A model generated the notes under the pieces. The model was given only the letters and a program-made list of their open reading frames with translations. It did not search any database and was not told where the DNA came from. A stretch of DNA of 64,000 bases. Source: Acidobacteriaceae bacterium. GTDB lineage: Bacteria; Acidobacteriota; Terriglobia; Bryobacterales; Bryobacteraceae. The position numbers were made by a program, and so were the translations under genes. Location of the stretch: assembly GCA_019244055.1 (NCBI GenBank), contig JAFATG010000325.1:16573-80572 (forward strand). The letters are read 5' to 3'. Of this stretch, positions 18,429 through 27,026 are shown piece by piece (within the stretch, counting starts at the first letter, position 1; every line of letters starts with the position of its first letter).

Positions 18429-19006
18429 CGGGCTGCCACTCCCCAGGCCGGTTCCAGCGCGCGCCGGAGTTTTTGCACGGCCCGGAACACGCTGTGTTTT
18501 GCGGCATTCGGCTGCACTCCGAGTGCTGCGGCTATCTGTTCGATATCGTGGCCCTCATAATGTCGGAGTACGAATGCAATGCGTTCAATTTCACTCAGTC
18601 GCTTCAGGGCGTCTTCCAACCGGTTCGTGATCTGATTACTTTGCGTCAGGCGTTCAGGCGACGGCCCGGGCGAAGCCACGCGATCCAACCAGTGAACAGG
18701 AAATTTCTCACCCGCAAAGGGCTGTTCCTCATTACGGCGCTTTCGCGCGCGAATCAGGTCAATCGAGCAGTTTGTGCAGATGCGATATAGCCAGGTGCCG
18801 AATCCTGAGCGTGCATCGAACTGATGCAATTGCTTATATGCCCGTAGAAACGTTTCCTGAACCATATCCTCGGCGTCTTGCTCATTGCCAGTCATACGAA
18901 ACGCAAGACGGAAAACGGAGTGACTGTGGCGTTCGACCAAGACACGAAAGGCTTGTTGATTACCGTTGCGTGCCTCGTCGGCAGCCGCTGAGTCGGTCCA
19001 TTCCAT
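18425..19006 (-). CDS. RNA polymerase ECF sigma factor
   Basis: 193 residues. Region 2 (HSVFRLAFRMTGNEQDAEDMVQETFLRAY) starts at ~30 and region 4 (LSEIERIAFVLRHYEGHDIEQIAAALG) lies at ~137-163, followed by a helix-turn-helix end. It is first in the operon and probably autoregulates it. The 93-bp gap to the divergent gene at 19100 holds the presumed promoters. No strong ribosome binding site precedes the ATG. Confidence 0.93.
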   Translation of the reverse strand: MEWTDSAAADEARNGNQQAFRVLVERHSHSVFRLAFRMTGNEQDAEDMVQETFLRAYKQLHQFDARSGFGTWLYRICTNCSIDLIRARKRRNEEQPFAGEKFPVHWLDRVASPGPSPERLTQSNQITNRLEDALKRLSEIERIAFVLRHYEGHDIEQIAAALGVQPNAAKHSVFRAVQKLRRALEPAWGVAAR

Positions 19007-19099
19007 CCGGCTGGTCTTTAGACTGAGAATACGCGCACCGGTTAGTTAGGTGCGATGAAAATTTCAGGCGGGGCTAATCTAGGCAGGAGCAACAAACAA

Positions 19100-20242
19100 A
19101 TGGACAAACAGAGCACTGCTGGCAGCGCGAAAGCTGGCAGGCGAGGCTTTCTCAAGAGTGCCGGTGCCGGCCTTGCAGGCAGTTTAATCCTCAATGCAAC
19201 CGGGCCGAACGCCAGCGCCCAGGAAGGGGCACCGGAATCGATAACACACGCTGGCGCGGGCCGACCGCTTACGGATAAGGAAAAGATCGCTCGGATCGCA
19301 TCGAACACTTGGCCTATCCGCTACATCTTCAAGAGCCACGCCGTTATGGCAGCGCCGCAGGAAGTGGAGCAGATGAAGAAAAAGTATGGGGAAATCACCA
19401 TGCTGGATTTTCCGGACTTCACGAAACAACAGTTCCCGGGTGTGTACCAGATGGACCTGTTCTCCGGGTTGTTTGGGGACGCAGGTGATGACTCGATGTT
19501 CGTCACAACCACCATCAACGTGAACGGAAGCACTCATACGATGCGCGAGTTCGATCCCGCCAGCGCATCGGGCAAAAAATGGCTGGAGAAGATGTCCAGC
19601 AAAATGGTGGCAACCGGGACTAAGTGCCATCACATTTCAAACAATGCTCCGCGGGATATCTGCGAACTGGATACAGAACGGAGAAAAGCAGGCATTGAAG
19701 TGGCAAAGAAGTGGCTGGACGGCGCGGCGATGCTGGGCGCAAAATCGATGCGGGTGAATAGCGGTGGTCCACGCATCGCTCCTACTCCGGTAGCGGATCC
19801 AAGTTCGTATCCCAAGAACGATGCGCTAGCCCAATATCTGACTAACTGTATCGAGTCTTTTAAAGAGATGGCAGACTACGGCGGGAAGCTCGGCGTGAAA
19901 GTTACGCTGGAAAATCATTGGGGCCTAACCGCCAGTCCGACCAATATCAGAATTATTGTCGAAGAAGTGAATAATCCCTTCTGCGAAGCCTCACCTGATT
20001 TCTGCAATTGGGAACACGAGTATCTGCTTTTCCATGGGCTCCAGGAACTTGCGCCATATGCTCATACTAATGTGCATGCCAAATACTGGAGCCGGTGGAA
20101 GAATCCCGATGTTCAACGGAATGTCAGAATCATGCTTAATGCCAACTACACGGGCCTTTTTGCGCTCGAATACGAGGAAGGCCCTTGGGACGGAGTGGAA
20201 GGCGCGAAATACCTCTATCGAGAAGTGATGGCGGCGCTTTGA
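19100..20242 (+). CDS. Tat-exported sugar phosphate isomerase/epimerase-like protein
   Basis: 380 residues from the ATG at 19100, which has AGGAG 10 bases upstream; an ATG at 19055 would add 15 residues. The N-terminus has a Tat signal (GRRGFLKSAGAGLAG). The body is a xylose-isomerase-like TIM barrel with VTLENHWG at ~260, HVHAKYW-type residues near ~333 (THVNVHAKYW order here is THTNVHAKYW) and EYEEG near 364, in positions where metal-binding Glu/His/Asp residues lie in AP-endonuclease-2/IolE-like folds. The exact reaction is unknown. Divergent from the sigma operon. Confidence 0.8.
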   Translation: MDKQSTAGSAKAGRRGFLKSAGAGLAGSLILNATGPNASAQEGAPESITHAGAGRPLTDKEKIARIASNTWPIRYIFKSHAVMAAPQEVEQMKKKYGEITMLDFPDFTKQQFPGVYQMDLFSGLFGDAGDDSMFVTTTINVNGSTHTMREFDPASASGKKWLEKMSSKMVATGTKCHHISNNAPRDICELDTERRKAGIEVAKKWLDGAAMLGAKSMRVNSGGPRIAPTPVADPSSYPKNDALAQYLTNCIESFKEMADYGGKLGVKVTLENHWGLTASPTNIRIIVEEVNNPFCEASPDFCNWEHEYLLFHGLQELAPYAHTNVHAKYWSRWKNPDVQRNVRIMLNANYTGLFALEYEEGPWDGVEGAKYLYREVMAAL

Positions 20243-20429
20243 GTACGAACGATTTGCAATGAAGATTGCAGTTACGCTTCTATCACTGCTCGGGCGCTGG
20301 TATTTTTTGCGAACGACCTCCCAAGTTCAGCCGATCGCTCCCAAAGATTTTGCTGTGATCGCCTTGGGCGAGTCGCCGTTCGACGGCGGCCGTGGTGGTC
20401 CTAGGGAGCGGCAACGCGTAGATCTGGTC

Positions 20430-20735
20430 TCACTGGCGAAGGTGTCTGGTTGTCGCAAAGTGAGCACCGCGACGGCCTTGTTTCCGGATTACTTCGTGTG
20501 TGGTCCGCAATCCGGTAGTTGTCCGAGACTGTTCGCCTGTCCGGCGATTACAAACCCACATCCATTCGTCCGCGGGCTCGAGCATGGGAAGCCAATCAAT
20601 GAGAGCCGCCGATTCCACTCCGGGCAGTGCTGATATCCGCTCCCGGGCCTGTCGGCAGAAGCTGCCGAGTCGAGGAGTAATAAGGTCACGCGCGGTTTTA
20701 TCAACTTGACTGTCGTCGATGTATTTTCCCCGCAA
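20430..20735 (-). pseudogene. Fragment of ADOP/MacB-type permease
   Basis: A minus-strand frame contains ARERISALPGVESAALIDWLP, which matches the periplasmic MacB_PCD-type domain of the duplicated orphan permeases (ADOP) common in Acidobacteria. Only about 100 residues remain; flanking permease helices and the ATPase are missing, and neighbouring frames carry stops. I treat it as a decayed gene. Confidence 0.5.
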
Positions 20736-21070
20736 GCCGGACTTCGAGTGTCACTAGATGGTTGGGATGAATCCGGGATCCGGATGCAGAATGCGGGGCA
20801 TTGGAATCGAGCGGTCCATCACTGGGGCGAGACGATCCCATCCCACTTGCGCGCTTTGGCTGCGACGGATTAAAACACTCCCCAAAAGCGGCAAACGCAA
20901 CACCTGGAGGGAGTGCAAAATGGCCGAGCGGGTACATCCCACCCACGCCCTACTCGGAAGCTGCCCTTATCGTTGGTCACATCTCGATGCGAGGTCATTT
21001 ATCGCCTGGATAGCCTCACGGCTTAACGCCTTCCGCGGTCCAAATCTGCGTCTCACGGATAATGTGACTC
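20736..21070. other. Non-coding stretch after ADOP remnant
   Basis: 335 bases between the permease fragment and the SDR gene. Several short frames are open on both strands but none has protein-like composition or a family match I recognise. The promoter of the SDR gene is expected near its 3' end, but I cannot define one. Confidence 0.4.
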
Positions 21071-21775
21071 ATGCTCGACTTTCAAGGGAAGCACGTGCTG
21101 GTCACCGGCGCAACCAGCGGCATAGGCCGCGCGATCGCCATTGCTTTTTCGTCCGCTCGAGCAACCGTCACCGCGGTAGGCCTGCCCTCCGGGGAGACGC
21201 TGCCCGCCTCCATGCGGGCAGCCACGCTCGACGTTACTGATACCGCAGCCGTCGAGCAATTGATCAGCAGCTTGCCCGACCTCCACGTGGTGGTGAACGC
21301 CGCCGGCATTATCCGGCGCGATCAAGAGTTCGGGATACATGTCTTCACCCAGGTTCTCAATGTCAACTTGGTTGGAGCCATGCGCGTCTGCATGGCCTCA
21401 CACTCGAAGCTAAAGATGTCGGGCGGCTCGATAATCAACATTGCCTCCATGCTGAGCTTCTTTGGCTCTGGCCGCGTACCTGCCTATAGCGCGAGCAAAG
21501 GCGGGATCGTTCAACTCACTCGCTCTCTGGCCATCGCCTGGGCTCCAGACCGCATTCGCGTCAACGCGGTGGCTCCAGGCTGGATCGCCACTCCACTCAC
21601 ACAAGCTCTTCAGAACGATGCTGCTCGCTCGGCTGAACTAATCTCCCGCACTCCCCTCAGCCGCTGGGGCCGTCCGGACGAAGTAGCCGGCCCCGTGTTA
21701 TTCTTGGCTTCCGAACTGGCCTCCTTTGTCACTGGCGCGGTCCTCGCCGTGGACGGCGGCTACCTGGCTTATTAA
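21071..21775 (+). CDS. Short-chain dehydrogenase/reductase
   Basis: 234 residues. NAD(P) motif TGATSGIGRAIAIA at ~12-25; NAAGII (NNAG-type) at ~77; the catalytic Ser in IINIASMLSF and Tyr-x3-Lys in YSASKGG (~138-142); and a C-terminal FVTGAVLAVDGGY. This is the classical SDR fold, about the usual 240-250 aa. It probably oxidises or reduces an alcohol or keto group of a small molecule in the cytoplasm. A cupin gene follows 18 bp downstream, so the two are probably co-transcribed, and may act on one catabolic intermediate. Confidence 0.92.
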   Translation: MLDFQGKHVLVTGATSGIGRAIAIAFSSARATVTAVGLPSGETLPASMRAATLDVTDTAAVEQLISSLPDLHVVVNAAGIIRRDQEFGIHVFTQVLNVNLVGAMRVCMASHSKLKMSGGSIINIASMLSFFGSGRVPAYSASKGGIVQLTRSLAIAWAPDRIRVNAVAPGWIATPLTQALQNDAARSAELISRTPLSRWGRPDEVAGPVLFLASELASFVTGAVLAVDGGYLAY

Positions 21776-21793
21776 GATCTTTCATCGATTTCC

Positions 21794-22276
21794 ATGCAGA
21801 CCACGCATCCTCTATCGCCTCACCAGATCGTGACGCAAGCCGTTCCGGAAGATGAACGCGTTTGGGTGCCGCAAGCTCCTAACGTTTGGTTTCGTCCTCT
21901 CATGCTCAACACGTTGAATGGACAGTGGTGCAACCTACTACGTGTGCGTCGGGCCGGCATCCTCAGCCGCCACCGCCATCCCGCGCCCGTCCACGGCTAT
22001 GTCCTCAAAGGTTCCTGGCGCTATCTAGAGCACGATTGGATCGCCCGCGCCGGCGACTACGTCTTTGAACCGCCGGGTGAAACACACACTCTCACTGTCG
22101 ATGCCGATGTCGAAGAAATGATCACCTTCTTCAATATTTCTGGTTGTATGTACTACGTGGATGAGAAGAACAGGAACACCGGCTTCGAGGATGTCTTCAC
22201 CAAGATTGATATGTGCCGAGCGCACTACATAAAGGCGGGACTCGGCGCCGACTACGTCAACCAGTTCGTGCGTTAG
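21794..22276 (+). CDS. Cupin, 2,4'-dihydroxyacetophenone dioxygenase-like
   Basis: 160 residues. Cupin motif 1 is 'HRHPAPVHGYVLKGSWRY' (His-x-His...His with Gly) at ~57-75 and motif 2 is 'GDYVFEPPGETHTL'. The layout and the C-terminal MYYVDEKN stretch resemble the 2,4'-dihydroxyacetophenone dioxygenase family, non-heme Fe(II) enzymes that cleave a C-C bond. The annotation by family is fair; the real substrate is not known and could be a sugar derivative, given the SDR partner. Confidence 0.78.
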   Translation: MQTTHPLSPHQIVTQAVPEDERVWVPQAPNVWFRPLMLNTLNGQWCNLLRVRRAGILSRHRHPAPVHGYVLKGSWRYLEHDWIARAGDYVFEPPGETHTLTVDADVEEMITFFNISGCMYYVDEKNRNTGFEDVFTKIDMCRAHYIKAGLGADYVNQFVR

Positions 22277-22437
22277 TAAGCGCAGAATTTTTCAGGATGC
22301 GCCTCCGGCGACTGCTTTTTGGCTACACGGGTATAGGTTCGCGTTGCGCGCGCCCCCTGGAGAAACGGCGGGAGTGCTCGATAACGGTCTCTGTGCTCCC
22401 CGTAACACAAAATTCCGCTTGATAAGCTTGGGCCGGT

Positions 22438-22941
22438 ATGGCCAGACTGCTACTCGCCCCAGCGCTTATCCTCGCCGCAACTAACCTACACGCACAAACG
22501 TCTGCGCCGGAGATTTTCGGCCCCGATCAAATTACAGACGTCTATCGGGTGTCTCTCGATCGCGGCGCTTCGCTACTCGAATCCATTAACGATGTCATCC
22601 GATCGAAAGGCATCCGCGATGGCCACGTCATCATCAGCGCTGGATCTGTACAGGAGTGTACGTATCATTTCGTTGCATCCACAGATCTCAAGGCGCAAAA
22701 CGAGTACAGAACAGTCAGCGGACCATCAGAGATCCTCGGCGGGGGCGGCATCATAGCCGATGGCGAACCGCATGTGCATATCGCTCTATCCAACCCTGAA
22801 AAAGGCGTGTACGGAGGTCACCTCGAGAAAGGCTGCCGTGTTCTCTACCTTGCGGAATTCACCGTCTTTCGCTTTCGCGGTGGTGCGCCACTGACTAGAA
22901 AGTCAAACCAGAACGGCACTTTGCTGTTGCAAAAGAAGTAA
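22438..22941 (+). CDS. Exported PPC/DUF296-domain protein
   Basis: 167 residues. Signal peptide MARLLLAPALILAATNLHAQ. The rest is a PPC (DUF296) domain: VYRVSLDRGASLLESINDV, VIISAGSVQECTYH, HVHIALSN and VYGGHLEKGCRVLYLAE. PPC domains are best known from plant AT-hook proteins, while bacterial ones are single-domain trimers of unknown function. An exported version cannot be DNA binding in the usual sense. A decayed paralogue lies at 39172-39774. Confidence 0.85.
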   Translation: MARLLLAPALILAATNLHAQTSAPEIFGPDQITDVYRVSLDRGASLLESINDVIRSKGIRDGHVIISAGSVQECTYHFVASTDLKAQNEYRTVSGPSEILGGGGIIADGEPHVHIALSNPEKGVYGGHLEKGCRVLYLAEFTVFRFRGGAPLTRKSNQNGTLLLQKK

Positions 22942-22984
22942 TCGACTGGTTCCTCTGCACGCCACACACATAGTAGAAAGCTGT

Positions 22985-24856
22985 ATGCGACCATGCGCCT
23001 CCGTCATCCCCGCGGTTCTTATGGTCATCGCTGCGAAGCTCCCTGCCGCCGACGCGCCCGATTTGCATGTCTGGCAAAAGCAGCAACTGACCTTCACATC
23101 TCAGCGCGCGTTCAAAAACGCGTACACGGACGTGCGCGTCTGGGTGGACTTGAAGGGTCCCGGCTTCGCTAAGCGAGTCTATGGATTCTGGGACGGAGGC
23201 AACACGTTCCGCGTACGGGTGCTTGCTACCGCCGTGGGCCGCTGGACGTGGATCAGCGGTTCGGATCCAGAAACGCCTGGTGTTTCCGGCAGAAGGGGAG
23301 CGTTCGTAGCGCAGGACTGGACCGAAGCAGAAAAGCAGGCCAACCCGCTACGCCGTGGCTTCCTCCGCCCAACGGCAAACCACCACGCACTTGAAACAGC
23401 AGACGGCACGCCTTTTCTTGTGATCGGCGATACCTGGTACTCGGCTGCTACGAATCGCTTCCGGTGGTATGACACTGATACGCCAACGCCGATCGGTCGC
23501 GAAGCGGGATTTAAGGACTATGTCCGTTTCAGAAAGTCGCAGGGCTATAACTGGGTGAGCATAATCGCTGCTTTCCCCAATTGGGACAACGATGGTAAGC
23601 CGTGGCACATCGTTATGAACGATGCGGATCATACCACGGTCCGTTCTGCCTGGCTTGAATTCGGCACGGGGCCAGACAATCGCACGGGCACGGCCAAGAA
23701 CATGAAGAATGAAGGCGGCCGTCCATTTTTGTTTCCCGGTAAAGTGCCTGGGTATGAAGACGTCTTCCCGGACGTTGATCGAATCAACCCTGAATACTTC
23801 AAATATTTGGATCGCAAGATCGACTATCTAAACGAGCAAGGATTTGTGCCCTTCATCGAGGTTTCGCGGCGCGATGCAAGCGAGTGTTGGAGGAAATATT
23901 ACAACTGGAAAGAGTCTTACTCGCGTTTCATCGAATATGTTTTCTCGCGTTATCAGGCCAATAACACCGTCTTGAGCCCGATCCATTTGGACATCATCCA
24001 GGAAAGCATTACAATTCCCGAGTTCCTCGACGCCATCAATACCGCCTTCGATCGTTATGGCCGCCCGCCCTTCGGCAATCTACTCTCAGCCAATGCCAAT
24101 CCTTCCACGCTGGTCAACTGGGGCTCGCACTCATGGGTCACCCTGCAACAGACCGGCAACAAGCGCGAGCATGAATACTACTGGTACTTGACACAAATCT
24201 TTCGGGAGCCCGATCCACAACCTGGCCTCAACGGTGAACCTTATTATGCGGGCTATGTCGATGCGCGGGGCCTTGCAGGCGGCTATAAGTTCGGAGCCCA
24301 GGGCGGTACACCCAAGGACGACCAGTACGTCAGGTCTGCCATGTACGGCAACGTGCTTTCAGGTGGGCTCGCCGGTCACGTGTATGGCGCTGAGGGCATC
24401 TGGGGTGCCGATGTAGAGCCAAGCGCGCCAACCCACATGTGGGACGCCTTCAAGTGGCGTTCCGGTTTGCAAATGCATTATCTATCGGAATTCACGCTCT
24501 CATTAGGCAAGCGTTACCAGGACCTCGTTCCTGATCAGTTTGTTGCTCCGAGTCAAACTCATCTACTGAAAGGGTATGAAGGGTGGGCGTACGCTACACG
24601 TACACCAGACCGGCAGATCTTCCTGGCGTATTTCGAAAAGGGCTGCCCGAAGAGTGTGATTCGAGGCGCTAAGTTGATGGGCAACTATCGCGCGAAGTGG
24701 TTCGATCCGAGAACAGGAGAATGGTCCGATGTTGCCGGCGGAAGGATTAGGTCCAGCAATATCGGCGAGATCGAGCTACCGGAACTTCCTTCCAATGATG
24801 ATTGGGCGTTGAGTCTCACTTATGAGGGACCTGCAACGTTGCCGAAGCACTTCTAG
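22985..24856 (+). CDS. GH140-like (DUF5060/DUF4038) secreted glycoside hydrolase
   Basis: 623 residues. Signal peptide (~1-22). An N-terminal DUF5060-type beta domain holds VYGFWDGGNTFRVRV and WTWISGSDPETPG. The DUF4038 (apiosidase-like, GH140) TIM barrel (~120-500) includes LVIGDTWYSAATNRF, GYNWVSIIAAFPNW, VPFIEVSRRDASEC and SPIHLDIIQE. The C-terminus is the putative collagen-binding-like domain (WFDPRTGEWSDV). GH140 acts on apiose in rhamnogalacturonan II; whether that applies here is inference. It probably degrades plant polysaccharides outside the cell. The preceding PPC gene is 43 bp upstream. Confidence 0.85.
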   Translation: MRPCASVIPAVLMVIAAKLPAADAPDLHVWQKQQLTFTSQRAFKNAYTDVRVWVDLKGPGFAKRVYGFWDGGNTFRVRVLATAVGRWTWISGSDPETPGVSGRRGAFVAQDWTEAEKQANPLRRGFLRPTANHHALETADGTPFLVIGDTWYSAATNRFRWYDTDTPTPIGREAGFKDYVRFRKSQGYNWVSIIAAFPNWDNDGKPWHIVMNDADHTTVRSAWLEFGTGPDNRTGTAKNMKNEGGRPFLFPGKVPGYEDVFPDVDRINPEYFKYLDRKIDYLNEQGFVPFIEVSRRDASECWRKYYNWKESYSRFIEYVFSRYQANNTVLSPIHLDIIQESITIPEFLDAINTAFDRYGRPPFGNLLSANANPSTLVNWGSHSWVTLQQTGNKREHEYYWYLTQIFREPDPQPGLNGEPYYAGYVDARGLAGGYKFGAQGGTPKDDQYVRSAMYGNVLSGGLAGHVYGAEGIWGADVEPSAPTHMWDAFKWRSGLQMHYLSEFTLSLGKRYQDLVPDQFVAPSQTHLLKGYEGWAYATRTPDRQIFLAYFEKGCPKSVIRGAKLMGNYRAKWFDPRTGEWSDVAGGRIRSSNIGEIELPELPSNDDWALSLTYEGPATLPKHF

Positions 24857-25062
24857 GCGCTCCGTTCCGCTGATGGTCGGCAACGCATACCGAGCGACCG
24901 TAGGCGTACAGTCCAAAACGCAAACGTCGATGGGACGCCAGATAAAAAAGCTCGTAATATTCTCGTTGTCCGTTGGTGTTCGTGTCCCGAGTGGTGTTCG
25001 TTGACAGATCGGTTACGGTGACCTTCACGGCTGGAACGACGCCTGCATTGGTGTCTCACAAA
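24857..25062 (-). pseudogene. Fragment of carboxypeptidase-regulatory-like TonB receptor
   Basis: Between two convergent genes, the minus strand reads DTNAGVVPAVKVTVTDLSTN and TTRDTNTNGQ, the start of the first carboxypeptidase-regulatory-like (Cna-B-type) fold of acidobacterial TonB-dependent receptors. The frame then loses similarity and no barrel follows. Only a relic of about 30-60 codons is present. Confidence 0.55.
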
Positions 25063-25085
25063 GCAAGAAGAAATCTGCTCGAGCC

Positions 25086-27005
25086 TCATTGATGCAGGCT
25101 ACTTTTATGCCAATTCGCCTGATTGCTGCGCGGCAACGCAAACGCGACTATCGCGTCCGCCGGTTTGCTGCCAAAGAAACCGCCTCCTCCCGCGGCAATA
25201 ACAACGTACTGTCGTGCATCCTTGCCGAGGTAAGTGATGGGCGTGGCATGTCCGCTGCCGTCAATTATGGCTGACCACAGCTCCTTGCCTGTCCGCGAAT
25301 CAAATGCGCGGAATCGCTGGTCGTTTGTTGCGCCTATGAAAACCAGGCCTGACGCAGTAGCGATGGAGCCCCCGATGTTCAATGCACCGGTCCCATGCAC
25401 TCCGCGTGCTTCGAGTTCCTCAACCACGCCCAGCGGAGTACGCCACGCGATCTCACCTGTGTTGACATTCACCGCCGTCAGCAGCCCCCATGGAGGCTTT
25501 TGGCATGGCCATAGATTGGGGTCCCAGAACCGGCCATACTCACCGAAAGGGCTTGTTCTGCGCCATGCTACCTCCGATCCTGGCGGCTCTTTGACCATCT
25601 GCCCGATCGCGCCTACTTCGTTCGTATTTACAAACACGTACCCGAGGTTTGGATCGTAGGAAACCCCGGACCAGGTCGCTCCACCTAATGTCCCTGGGAA
25701 CACGACCGTCAGACCCGTTCCATAGGGCGTATATCGGCCCTTGTTTTGTAATTTCGAGAAAAGGTCTGCGCAAAACCGGTGAGATTCGGGAGTCACATCT
25801 GTCAGGTCCTCGGCGCTCATGCTCGAGCGGGAAAGAGGCGGCGGCTTCACGGGAATAGGCTGCGTCGGCCAGGACGCTTCGCCCGGCACATCGCTTTGCG
25901 GGAAGGAACGTTCTTCCACGGGGAACACAGGCTTCCCATTTCGACGATCGAGGATGAAGACGAGCCCCATTTTTGTGACCTCTACTAAAGCTGGAATCTC
26001 ACGTCCACCGCGCTGCACGGAAATGAGAGCTGGCGGCGCGGGAGGGTCATAATCCCAGATGTCGTGGTGTACAAGTTGATAACTCCAAACAAGGCTGCCG
26101 GTCCGGGCGTTCAGAGCCACAACTGAATCGCCGTACAGATTCGTGCCTTTGCGATCGCCTCCATAGAAATCGTACGCGGGAGAACCAATCGGAAGGAAGA
26201 TTCTGCCCGTCTGAGTGTCGACCGTGAATCCGGTCCAGACATTTGCGCCGGTGCGTTCCTGCCATCCGTTCGAATTCCAGGTCTCATGGCCGGGTTCACC
26301 GGGCCGCGGCACGGTATGAAACGGCCACACCAGCTTTCCTGAACGCACATCCCACGCCCGCACATCGCCGTAGGGACCGCGTCCGGGGCTTTCGGGCAGT
26401 TCGGCCCCCGTAATCACGACGTCCTGGTAAATCGCCGGAGGTGAAGTCACTGCATAAACGGAATCCGCAAACCCCTCAGCCACGCCTCCTCGCAGGTCAA
26501 CTTCGCCTTCGTTACCGAATCCTGGAACGGGAAGACCAGTTCGCGCACTCAGCGCGATCAGGCGCCCGTCTAACGTGCCGAGCAGGATTCGCGGAGGATT
26601 GTGCGAGTCCCCGGGCCAGTAAGAAACACCTCGATGGGCACGATACCGAATGGCTACTTTACTCTTCGCTTGTGGATCGAATTTCCATATCTCGTGCCCT
26701 GATGTTGCATCGAGCGCAATAACGCGGTTTGCAGGAGTGGTCAGGTAGAGGACGCCTTCAATCACCAGCGGCGTTGTTTCGAATGCAACCTGTCTTTGGC
26801 CGCGCGGGCCTGATGCCGCAGGCTTTTCGCCCGTATGATACGTCCACGCCCGTTGAAGATTCTTAACATTACCGGGGGTAATCTGGGAGACTGGCGAGTA
26901 GCGCGAGCCGCCGCTGTCATATCCGTAGAATGGCCACTCGCTTTGGGCCGGCAAGAGTGAACTAGCGGCCACAGCTAGCATTACGTCACGCCACCGCGGC
27001 TTCAT
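25086..27005 (-). CDS. PQQ-dependent dehydrogenase (quinoprotein)
   Basis: 639 residues with signal peptide (MKPRWRDVMLAVAASSLLPAQ). WPFYGYDSGGSRYSPVSQI is the usual opening of membrane glucose-dehydrogenase-like quinoproteins, followed by eight propeller blades with PQQ repeat motifs such as VIALDATSGHEIWKF, VVALNARTGSLVWSYQ and FRAFDSRTGKELWSA, and HHDIWDYD in the middle. No cytochrome c CxxCH is present, so electrons must leave to another carrier. It oxidises a sugar or alcohol in the periplasm with PQQ and probably Ca2+. A 21-bp gap separates it from the DUF5107 gene upstream on the same strand. Confidence 0.9.
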   Translation of the reverse strand: MKPRWRDVMLAVAASSLLPAQSEWPFYGYDSGGSRYSPVSQITPGNVKNLQRAWTYHTGEKPAASGPRGQRQVAFETTPLVIEGVLYLTTPANRVIALDATSGHEIWKFDPQAKSKVAIRYRAHRGVSYWPGDSHNPPRILLGTLDGRLIALSARTGLPVPGFGNEGEVDLRGGVAEGFADSVYAVTSPPAIYQDVVITGAELPESPGRGPYGDVRAWDVRSGKLVWPFHTVPRPGEPGHETWNSNGWQERTGANVWTGFTVDTQTGRIFLPIGSPAYDFYGGDRKGTNLYGDSVVALNARTGSLVWSYQLVHHDIWDYDPPAPPALISVQRGGREIPALVEVTKMGLVFILDRRNGKPVFPVEERSFPQSDVPGEASWPTQPIPVKPPPLSRSSMSAEDLTDVTPESHRFCADLFSKLQNKGRYTPYGTGLTVVFPGTLGGATWSGVSYDPNLGYVFVNTNEVGAIGQMVKEPPGSEVAWRRTSPFGEYGRFWDPNLWPCQKPPWGLLTAVNVNTGEIAWRTPLGVVEELEARGVHGTGALNIGGSIATASGLVFIGATNDQRFRAFDSRTGKELWSAIIDGSGHATPITYLGKDARQYVVIAAGGGGFFGSKPADAIVAFALPRSNQANWHKSSLHQ

Positions 27006-27026
27006 CGCAACTTCTCATTTGTCAGG

